DNA of 64,000 nt from Verrucomicrobiota bacterium (GTDB lineage: Bacteria; Verrucomicrobiota; Verrucomicrobiia; Opitutales; Opitutaceae). Shown one piece after another: positions 1 through 6,912 of the stretch; position 1 is the stretch's first letter; each line of letters opens with the position of its first letter. A program made the translations under genes and the position numbers. The stretch lies in contig JAGVUB010000156.1 of the NCBI GenBank assembly GCA_019136515.1, forward strand, positions 1 through 64,000, in the 5' to 3' direction. The notes below the pieces were generated by a model. The model saw only the letters and a program-made list of their open reading frames with translations. It had not been told where the DNA came from and searched no databases.

Positions 1-504
1 ACTCATGCCCGCCGGGGCCGGTCGCAGACCGGCCCTACTCCAGATGGACGCAGATTCGGAGGCCGGCCTCGGCGCGGCCGGCTACAGGGCGCGGTTTTCT
101 CGATGGTTCAACCCCTCTGCTGCTTCCGAGTCTTCGTTCCCTTCGTTGGCTTCTGTCGGATCCGACCGCATCTGCCGGGTCATCGGTGCAGATCGGTGCG
201 CATCGGTGGCCAATGCTTCCGGTCCACTGCGAGCGGAAGTTCTCGCGCAACGGCGCAGCGGCGCCACGTGCGGAGAACCGGCCTCGCACCACCCCGGGAT
301 CGACCGTGGCGAGCGTGGCGGCGTGAGTCCTTCGCCCGCCGCTTGGGGAGGGAGAAGGACGGGCGGGAGTATTTCCGATCCATCGATTCCTTCTCGCGCC
401 ACGGCGCCACGGCGCGACGCTCAAACCGCGAGCGCAGCCGGAAGGCATGAACAAGGCGGATCGCTACGCTCCGCGGCTCCGCGTGAGGCCGGATCGTGGT
501 GTGG
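1..504. repeat. Gene-free repeat mosaic with palindromic element
   Basis: No credible coding region is seen. Bases 15-35 form a perfect hairpin (arms GGGCCGGTC and GACCGGCCC, loop GCA) that recurs at 4633-4653 and, with loop GAA, at 12647-12667. Bases 45-159 are a degenerate copy of 2312-2425, both starting CGCAGAT and ending near TTGGCTTCTGTCGG. A block at about 240-268 (TTCTCGCGCAACGGCGCAGC and on) recurs near 2787. Open frames here are high-GC artefacts. Confidence 0.75.
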
Positions 505-1788
505 TCAGACGACTCTCCGCGCGGCAGGCAATTCAGGGTGCTCGAAGGCCTCCGCGAACGCCTCGAGTTCCAGCTCGGTCATCCCGAGCTTGCGACCAGC
601 AGCACGCCACGTCGCAACGGCATCGACCACCTCGCGCAGAATCGTTTTGGCGCGTGTGGCGGGGATGCGGAAGTACGGTGTCACCGACAGCAATGCTTCG
701 ATGGTGGCCTCGGGGCCCGTGTCCGCAGAAACCCAGGTCTTCAGCTCGCGGACACGTTCGGGGAACGGATTGAGGTCGAAGGCCGGCGCCAGCCGCCACA
801 GGCCACGCTCGACATGCAGGAAGCCGTGGTTGTGAAGATGGTCGTCGACGTTGGTGATCAGGATCGAGAACGCGATCCGCCGCCAAAGCTCGTCGATATC
901 CTTCTGCACCGCTGCTCCGTGCACCCGGAGCGCGTCGACGATTTCCGTGTAGAAATGTTCCTCCGCGGAGGCCGCCTCGACCCCGAGCAGCGTCGCGGCC
1001 GAGGCGTAGAGGAGGCGTTTGCCGTCGAGGGTGCGGTCGAAGCGGCGGACGAGTGCGACGGGCACGCCGGCGCTGTCGACCAACCGCGTTTCCGCTGCAT
1101 CGATACCGGCCCGGCGGGCCAGCTGCATGGCGAGCACCTCGCCCTTGGTCACCGCCCGGGTGTCCTGCACGCTGGGGAACTTTCCGATGGCGAGCAGGCC
1201 GTCGTCGTCGAGCACGGTGCATTTCGGGCGGAGACCGCCGAGCGAGGTGCCACGCCCGCGCAGGTAGGCGAGGTCCGCGGCGGTCTCGCTCTCGGTCTCG
1301 ACCGCGCGCGAGGCGGCGGCAAGCTGCTTGAGCTCGACCAGCGGCGGCGTGGTGCGGCGGCCCGGCTCGGCCGCGCGCTGGAAGACGCCGTTCTCGTCGC
1401 GAAACCGCAGGGCGCCGACACGGCTGCAGTCGTCGACGGCGAGGAGGAAGTCGACCGCGTCGAGCTGCGCGGTACCGGTCTCCTGGCCGGAACGCCGCGC
1501 CGCCTGGCGGCACTTCGCGTGATCGCGCAGGATCACCCGCCGGCCCCAGCCGTCGGGTTCCGTGTCGGCGATGATCGCATGAAAGACCGAACCTTCGGCC
1601 GCCTTGCGGTGGAACTGCGGCCCCCCCACGAGCGGAAGCCCGGGCTCGATCGGGAAACGATCCGGGGCCGCGAGCCACTCGGGAGCATAGATGAACGCGG
1701 CGTGCTCGCGCGCACCGCTTTGGTCGTGATGCAGCGCGCCCACCAACCGCGGCTCGTCGCCCAGAAGGACTTGGAGCGTGCGTTTCAC
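505..1788 (-). CDS. hipA: HipA-type serine/threonine kinase toxin
   Basis: Toxin kinase of a type II toxin-antitoxin pair. In E. coli, HipA phosphorylates glutamyl-tRNA synthetase and halts translation; the target here is unknown. The 427 residues match the family length of about 440. Visible landmarks are the glycine-rich loop TSLGGLRPK (residues 181-189, with Ser182 at the position of the HipA autophosphorylation serine), the substrate segment LVRRFDR (247-252), the catalytic loop NVDDHLHN (313-320, Asp315 as the catalytic base) and the metal-binding DLNP (Asp338). The start codon overlaps the stop of the upstream hipB-like gene by 4 bases (ATGA), so translation is probably coupled. All kinase landmarks are intact, so the toxin is predicted active. 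Confidence 0.9.
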   Translation of the reverse strand: MKRTLQVLLGDEPRLVGALHHDQSGAREHAAFIYAPEWLAAPDRFPIEPGLPLVGGPQFHRKAAEGSVFHAIIADTEPDGWGRRVILRDHAKCRQAARRSGQETGTAQLDAVDFLLAVDDCSRVGALRFRDENGVFQRAAEPGRRTTPPLVELKQLAAASRAVETESETAADLAYLRGRGTSLGGLRPKCTVLDDDGLLAIGKFPSVQDTRAVTKGEVLAMQLARRAGIDAAETRLVDSAGVPVALVRRFDRTLDGKRLLYASAATLLGVEAASAEEHFYTEIVDALRVHGAAVQKDIDELWRRIAFSILITNVDDHLHNHGFLHVERGLWRLAPAFDLNPFPERVRELKTWVSADTGPEATIEALLSVTPYFRIPATRAKTILREVVDAVATWRAAGRKLGMTELELEAFAEAFEHPELPAARRVV

Positions 1789-2117
1789 AGGGTGGTCGGT
1801 GTTTTTCTAACACGCACCCGCTTGGGCAGCTGCGCATCGTCGAGCTGCAGGCCGATCTCGTCGCGACGCACGTCGGCAATGTCGGCGAGCACCGGCCCGA
1901 AGCCGAGGACGAAGAGCGCCATCGCGTAGGCGCTCAACGCCACCGAGCCGTCGCCTCGCTCGATCCGGCCGTAGGTGTTCAGGCCGACGCCCATCCGCTC
2001 CGCCATCATGGCGAGCGTCAGCCGGCGCTTGCGCCGCGCGCGGGCAATGTCGGCGCCCAGCTTGACCAGTGAACGGCGGACGGCGGGAGGCAGGAGGTCG
2101 TGAACAGCGGAGCGCAT
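1785..2117 (-). CDS. hipB: HipB-like XRE-family antitoxin
   Basis: DNA-binding antitoxin partner of HipA. In this family HipB represses the operon and neutralises the kinase by forming a complex with it. The 110-residue protein has one XRE/Cro helix-turn-helix at about residues 18-75: GADIARARRKRRLTLAMMAE, then the recognition segment GVGLNTYGRIERG. The C-terminal tail is basic (KRVRVRK). The ATG at 2117 lies directly beside a near-palindromic operator and a possible -10 element, and no Shine-Dalgarno sequence precedes it. The message could therefore be leaderless, or initiation could be at a downstream codon. It precedes and overlaps hipA by 4 bases. Confidence 0.85.
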   Translation of the reverse strand: MRSAVHDLLPPAVRRSLVKLGADIARARRKRRLTLAMMAERMGVGLNTYGRIERGDGSVALSAYAMALFVLGFGPVLADIADVRRDEIGLQLDDAQLPKRVRVRKTPTTL

Positions 2118-2177
2118 TTTAGTTACCTATGAATCGATCTTTTCGTTGTCTAAGAACCCATGTATAGATACCTAAAA
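2117..2177 (-). promoter_or_regulatory. hipBA promoter with paired operators
   Basis: Two near-palindromic sites match TAGnTACCTA (plus-strand 2120-2129 TAGTTACCTA and 2165-2174 TAGATACCTA), 45 bases apart. Read outward, the flanks also form a long inverted repeat of the form TTTTAGkTAyCTAT. On the minus strand a TAGACA / 17-base spacer / TAGGTA promoter fits between them, so the hipB-proximal site covers the proposed -10 box. This is the layout expected for autorepression. Promoter boxes are by eye. Confidence 0.6.
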
Positions 2178-2852
2178 TGAAGAGTCGAGCCGATAACCCC
2201 AAGCGGGGCGAGCCGGCGGGCTCAACCCGCTGAAGGGCGCGTGCCACCACGCGCCGCAGGCACGGCGGCGGCTCCCTCTTCCGAAGTTTGTCGCCGCAGA
2301 TTCACACCAATCGACGCAGATCCGGAGGCGGCCCTCGGCGCAGCCGGCCACAGGGCGCGGTGTTCTCCGTGGTTCGAACCATCCGGTGCCTCCAAGTCTT
2401 CGTTCCCTTCGTTGGCTTCTGTCGGTTTCCAAAACAGTGTCGATCGGCCAGAGGGCTGAGCGACTTCGTTGCCCAGCCACGAGGCAAGATCGTTGCCCTC
2501 ACGCGGAGCGCCACAACGCCGCCCGCGATCAGCGGGCGCCCGATCACGACGCCCCGGAGCCGATCAGGCGGAGGACACTTCCAAAGACGCACCGTTGGCG
2601 CGGCCCATCAGTGGTTCCAACACTCCGAGGACCAGAGCCTTGGCGGATTCCGCTACCACAGATGGCCTCACGGCCATCGCCACGACGAAGCTGCACTACG
2701 TCCATCCGTGTTCCTCCCTCCTTCGCCAATAGCTTCGCAGGGTACGGCAGTGGTTCCATTTTCCGGAGTTGCTGAGCCAACCGGAGGTTCTCGCGCAACG
2801 GCGCAGCGGCGCCACGCGCGGAGGCCGGGCACGGGCGCAGTCCCCCGCCCGC
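2178..2852. repeat. Intergenic repeat mosaic between hipBA and GNAT gene
   Basis: No gene is seen. Bases 2312-2425 repeat 45-159. Bases about 2454-2655 repeat 4031-4230; both share GGCTGAGCGACTTCGT, CCCGCGATCAGCGGG, a segment ending TGGTTCCAACACTCCG, and GCCTTGGCGG. Bases about 2787-2815 repeat about 240-268. The 12-base palindrome TGGTTCGAACCA (2370-2381) resembles a tRNA T-arm, but no tRNA surrounds it. Confidence 0.75.
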
Positions 2853-3320
2853 TCAGCACGTGCAGCCGCAGTCGACCTTGGCGCCTGCGGCAACGTTCTT
2901 CTGCAGCACCTTCAGGTTGTCGCGGCCCACCCAGCCCTCGCGCCGCCAGAAACGCTCCCCCTCGACGTTGCTCGTCAGGAGGAAGATGTTGCACTTCTCG
3001 ATCTCGTGCGCGGCCAGGCCCGCGAAGCAGTGGGCCAGCAACGCCCGCGCCACGCCGAGCCGCCGGCGCTCGCGCGTCACCGCCAGATGGTGCAGGTAGC
3101 CGCGCCGGCCGTCGTCGCCGCAGAGCACGGCGCCGATGAGCGTGCCATTGCCCTCTTCGGCGACCGAGCTCAGCCCCGGGTTGCGGTCGAGAAACGCCGC
3201 CAACCGCTCGGGCCGGTCCGAGTCGCCCAAGCCCATCCCCTCCGTCACCCGCCACAATGCCAGCGCCGCCGGGATGTCGGCGACGGTCATCGGACGGACT
3301 TTGTAGCACGCGCAGCTCAT
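2853..3320 (-). CDS. GNAT family N-acetyltransferase
   Basis: Predicted acyl-CoA-dependent N-acetyltransferase of 155 residues, close to the usual GNAT length. The acetyl-CoA pyrophosphate-binding motif A is visible as HLAVTRERRRLGVARALL (the R-x-x-G-x-A turn), preceded by the beta-4 strand GTLIGAVLCGDDG. The distal motif B is GERFWRREGWVGRDNLKVLQK. The frame stays open upstream, but ATG 3320 (MSCACYKVRPMTVADIP) begins exactly at the conserved first strand, so I prefer it. The C-terminus ends CGCTC, a possible metal-binding or disulfide tail. The substrate cannot be told from sequence. Confidence 0.85.
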   Translation of the reverse strand: MSCACYKVRPMTVADIPAALALWRVTEGMGLGDSDRPERLAAFLDRNPGLSSVAEEGNGTLIGAVLCGDDGRRGYLHHLAVTRERRRLGVARALLAHCFAGLAAHEIEKCNIFLLTSNVEGERFWRREGWVGRDNLKVLQKNVAAGAKVDCGCTC

Positions 3321-3422
3321 GCCTGCCACAACGGCGCAACCGCGTCCGGTTTTCAACCTCGCAGCGCCCCCCTGCCCCGCCGTGCGATAACGCCGTACGG
3401 CGGGATTCCCCTCCCCGCTACC

Positions 3423-3866
3423 ATGAACAAACTCCTCGTCACATTCGTGTCCCTCCTCCTCCTCGCCGGCCTGCAGGCCCAGGAACTCCGCAAGGAGAAG
3501 TACCAACTCGGCCCGTGGGAAGACGAGATCGGCTACGCGCAGGCCGTGCGCGTCGGCAACACGCTCTACATCTCAGGTTCCGTCGGCGATGGCGCGATGC
3601 CCCAGGCGGTCGACCAGGCCTTCGGCGCGATCCAGAAGACCCTTGCCCACTACGGATTGGATTTCCGCCACGTCGTGAAGGAGAATGCCTTCACGACCGA
3701 CATCGAGGCGCTGAAGGCGGCGAACGAAGTCCGGAAAAAGTACTACGGCGCCGATTTCCCCGCCGCCACCTGGGTGCAGATCGCCCGGCTCTTCAGCCCG
3801 CAGCATGTGCTTGAGGTCGAGGTGATCGCGGTCTTCCCGGAGAACCCGGCGCCGGAGACGAAGTGA
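3423..3866 (+). CDS. Secreted RidA/YjgF-family protein
   Basis: 147-residue RidA/YjgF/UK114-fold protein with an N-terminal signal peptide (MNKLLVTFVSLLLLAGLQAQ). Typical RidA enzymes are cytosolic trimeric enamine/imine deaminases. The fold-defining segments are present: the AVRVGNTLYISGSVG strand, AFGAIQKTLAHYGLDFRHVVK, and EVEVIAVFPE at the end. The active-site arginine of RidA (Arg105 in E. coli, motif P-A-R-S) is replaced: residues 113-116 read PAAT. Together with the predicted export this argues against canonical imine deaminase activity. It stands alone on the plus strand between repeat-filled gaps. Confidence 0.85.
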   Translation: MNKLLVTFVSLLLLAGLQAQELRKEKYQLGPWEDEIGYAQAVRVGNTLYISGSVGDGAMPQAVDQAFGAIQKTLAHYGLDFRHVVKENAFTTDIEALKAANEVRKKYYGADFPAATWVQIARLFSPQHVLEVEVIAVFPENPAPETK

Positions 3867-4659
3867 GGGCCGATCCGACGCCGTGCTCTGCGGCTCACGC
3901 CTGTCGCGACCGCGCGAAGACCGGTCCTACTTGCCCGCGGTGACCACGGATGGACACCGATCGACAGAGACCCTGTAGCCGGCCTCGGCGCGGCCGGCTA
4001 CAAGGGCCGATGGTCGCCGTGATTCCAGACGGCTGAGCGACTTCGTCGGCCAGCGACGAAGCAAGACGCCGCTCGATCAAGCAGCGCCACCACAACGCCC
4101 GCGATCAGCGGGCCCGACGACAACGCCCCAGAGCCGATGAGGCGAAGGACTTTTCCAAGGCCGCGCCATTGGCGCGGCCCATCAGTGGTTCCAACACTCC
4201 GGGGATTGAAGCCTTGGCGGTTTTCGCTAATCGCCCCGCGATCAGCGGGTCCGGCCACGACGGAGCGATGGTCGCACCCCATCGCCACCAAGGAACTGCA
4301 TCAGCGTTGATCAGCGTTTATCAGCGGTTCCACATTCCGGAGGCGCTCGCCACAGATGAACACAGATGAACACAGATGGACGCAGATCAGGCGGCCGGTC
4401 CGCCCACCCGACTGGACGCGATAGATTCACACCAGCTCCCGGTCCGGCGCTGCCGCTCATCACCGCCACAAAGCGGAGCTCGCGCCGTGCTCTGCGGCTC
4501 ACGCCTGTCGCGACCGGTCGAAGACCGGTCCTACTTGCCCGTAGGTCCAGTCTCCGACTGGACGCCCTGGGTCCACGCCTGCTCACGAGCCCCGCCATGC
4601 ATCGCGCCGTCATTGGTTGCTCACACCCGCCGGGGCCGGTCGCAGACCGGCCCTACACC
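3867..4659. repeat. Repeat-filled gap with tandem CACAGATGAA units and hairpins
   Basis: No gene is seen. Bases 3976-4002 form a GTAGCCGGCC / GGCCGGCTAC hairpin. Bases 4031-4230 copy about 2454-2655. Near 4350-4385 the unit CACAGATGAACA is repeated in tandem, ending CACAGATGGACGCAGATC. Bases 4512-4563 hold two palindromes in a row (GACCGGTC...GACCGGTC, then GTCCAGTC TCC GACTGGAC), and 4633-4653 repeats the 15-35 hairpin. Confidence 0.75.
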
Positions 4660-6750
4660 CTACCGGTGGCCGCGCTGCAACTCGTCCGCCAAGGCGTCGA
4701 CGCCGTAGACATTGCGCAACGCCTCGAGGATACCGCGCGAGTCGACCGAGATCGCCCGTGACTCCACCTCCTCGTACGCGAAGTCGAGAATGAGCCCCTG
4801 CAGGTTGCCGTCGAAGATGATGCCGACGAACTCGCCCGCGCGGTTCACGACCGGGCTGCCGCTGTTGCCGCCGATGATGTCGTGAGTGCTCGCGAAGTTG
4901 AACGGCACCGACAGGTCGAGCGCGCCGCGCTTCGCCACCCAGCGCGCGGGCAGGTCGAACGGCTCGCGCCCGTCGTGCGCCGCGGCGCGGGCGTAGAGTC
5001 CGGCGTAGTCGGTGAACGCCGGGATCGCCTTCCCGGCCTCGGTGTAGCCCTTCACCACGCCGTAGCTCAGGCGCAGCGTGAAGGTGGCGTCGGGCGCGAT
5101 GGCCGTGCCGCTTTGGGCGAAACGCTTCCGTTCAAGATAAGCGTGCGCCTGCTGCTTCGCCTCCCCGATCGCCTCCCAACGCTTCCTCACCTCGCGCGCC
5201 GCCGGATCAACCAGCCGTGCGAGCTCGATCATCGGATCCTTCGCGCTGTCGACCGCCGCTGCGCCGCCGACATAGAGCGCTTTACGGAACGCCACATCGC
5301 GCACCTTCGTGCCGCTGATCAGCTCGTGCGCGCGCTCGCGCGGACTCTTGCCGGCGAGCACCTGCACCACGAGCGGGTCCTGCACCCCGAGTTGCTCCAT
5401 CAGGAAACCGAGCGAGTCGGCGAGCTTCAGCGTCTCGAGGTCCGTGTGGATCGGCTTCTCGGTGAAGAGCTCGAGCTCGAACGACTCGCGCGCCGCATCC
5501 GAGTACTCCTCGAGCCGTTCGCCGTCGGGCTTGGCGCGCTCGACTGCCGTGCGCAGCAAGGTGCGCGCGAGGGCGAACGAGTCGCACCAGAACGCATCGG
5601 GGGCGAAGAGCACCTCGTGCCGGCGTCCGTCGAGGAGGCGCTGGCGGAGGATGAGTTCCTTTTGCTCTTCGACAGTCCGCTCCACCCGACCCAGCGCGTT
5701 CTCCACCCCGAGGTGACATTGGTTCCACTCGCGAAGAGAAGATTGGTCTTCCTGCTTCGCTTCGAACAGCGCCGGCGTCTGCAGCGCCGCCAGCTCGCCG
5801 TCGAAGGCCTTGCGCGAGTTCTGGATATAGAAGTAATCGTCGCGAGCGCGGCGGGCGTTCTCACGGTCGCGCGCGCTCCAGTTGCCCAGCAGCACCTCGA
5901 GCCGCTTCAACCGCGCGAGCGTGTACGGATACTGCACATCGCGCAGGAACCGCAGCTCCTCGAGCGTGAGCTGGCGGTCGGTCCGCCCCGGATGACCGGA
6001 CACGAAGGTCAGCTCCCCCTCGGCCGCGCCGCGCGCCGACCAGCGCAGGTAGTGGTCCACCTTCAGCGGCTGCCCGTTCTCGTACACCCGGAAGAGACAG
6101 ACATCGAGGTTGTAGCGCGGATACTCGAAGTTGTCGGCATCGCCGCCGAAGAACGCGATCTGCGCCTCCGGCGCGAAGACGAGGCGGATATCGGTGTAGC
6201 GCTTGTAGCGGTAGAGGTGGTAGGCGCCGCCCTGGAAGAGCGTGACGACATCGCTGCGCAGCCCGGTCTTCTGCAGCGACTCCTTCTCGATCGCCGCGAT
6301 CGCTGCGCGCCGCGCCTCGGCGGCCTTCTCCGGCGCGAGGTCGGCGCCCACGGCCGCGTTCACGCGCACCGTCACGTCCTCGATCGATTGGAGCACGTTG
6401 AGCTCGAGATCGACACACTTGATCTCGGCCTCGGGCGTGGCCGCATGGAAGCCGTCGCGCAGGTAGTTGTGCTCCGCGCTGGAGAGTTTCTGCAGGTCGT
6501 CGGAGCCGACGTGGTGGTTGGTGATGACGAGGCCGTCGGCCGAGACGAAGGAGCCGGAGCCGCCGCTGTTGAAGCGGACGGACGCCTTCATGAGGTGGTC
6601 GAGCCACGCGTCGGTGGCGTCGAAATCGTACTTTGCCTTGAGCTGCTCGCACGGCGGCGCCGAGAACAGCCACATGCCCTCGTCGGCGCGGAGCCCCAGC
6701 AACGCCGCGTTGAACAGCAGAAAGAAAGCGATCGTCCGCGCGATAGTCAT
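4660..6750 (-). CDS. S46 family dipeptidyl-peptidase (DPP7-like)
   Basis: Exported serine exopeptidase that removes dipeptides from peptide N-termini, best known in periplasmic peptide use by Bacteroidota. The 696 residues match the family (about 700-720). There is a signal peptide (to about residue 22). The catalytic His is in ITNHHV (about residue 80), the Asp in the DADNFEYPR stretch, and the nucleophile is Ser630 in GGNSGSP. The residue 18 positions after the serine, which is Arg in acidic-specific DPP11, is Gly here (within IIFDGN). This matches DPP7, which prefers hydrophobic P1 residues. It is transcribed towards the repeat gap and probably forms its own unit. Confidence 0.93.
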   Translation of the reverse strand: MTIARTIAFFLLFNAALLGLRADEGMWLFSAPPCEQLKAKYDFDATDAWLDHLMKASVRFNSGGSGSFVSADGLVITNHHVGSDDLQKLSSAEHNYLRDGFHAATPEAEIKCVDLELNVLQSIEDVTVRVNAAVGADLAPEKAAEARRAAIAAIEKESLQKTGLRSDVVTLFQGGAYHLYRYKRYTDIRLVFAPEAQIAFFGGDADNFEYPRYNLDVCLFRVYENGQPLKVDHYLRWSARGAAEGELTFVSGHPGRTDRQLTLEELRFLRDVQYPYTLARLKRLEVLLGNWSARDRENARRARDDYFYIQNSRKAFDGELAALQTPALFEAKQEDQSSLREWNQCHLGVENALGRVERTVEEQKELILRQRLLDGRRHEVLFAPDAFWCDSFALARTLLRTAVERAKPDGERLEEYSDAARESFELELFTEKPIHTDLETLKLADSLGFLMEQLGVQDPLVVQVLAGKSPRERAHELISGTKVRDVAFRKALYVGGAAAVDSAKDPMIELARLVDPAAREVRKRWEAIGEAKQQAHAYLERKRFAQSGTAIAPDATFTLRLSYGVVKGYTEAGKAIPAFTDYAGLYARAAAHDGREPFDLPARWVAKRGALDLSVPFNFASTHDIIGGNSGSPVVNRAGEFVGIIFDGNLQGLILDFAYEEVESRAISVDSRGILEALRNVYGVDALADELQRGHR

Positions 6751-6912
6751 CGCCGGCCATCTCAGCGGGGCGAGGGCGTTCCCGCGAGCTGGAACTCGGT
6801 CCGACGTAGGTCCAGTCTCCGACTGGACCCCGCCGGGTCACGCCAACTCCCGCGCCCCCACCGCCCCGCATCGCCACCGCAGGCCGGAGCTCGCGCCCCC
6901 CGCCTTGGTGGA
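6751..6912. repeat. Intergenic palindrome (GTAGGTCC family)
   Basis: Bases 6809-6829 are GGTCCAGTC TCC GACTGGACC, a 9-bp perfect stem with a 3-base loop. The right flank (GGGTCACGCCAACTCCCGCG and beyond) resembles the right flank of the copy at 12527-12547. Confidence 0.8.

Noticed and set aside
496-1929. A 477-codon frame antisense to hipA
   Set aside because: It is the reverse-strand shadow of a kinase gene with all its motifs in place.
2370-2381. TGGTTCGAACCA resembling a tRNA T-arm
   Set aside because: No acceptor, D or anticodon stem can be folded around it; it is part of a repeat block.
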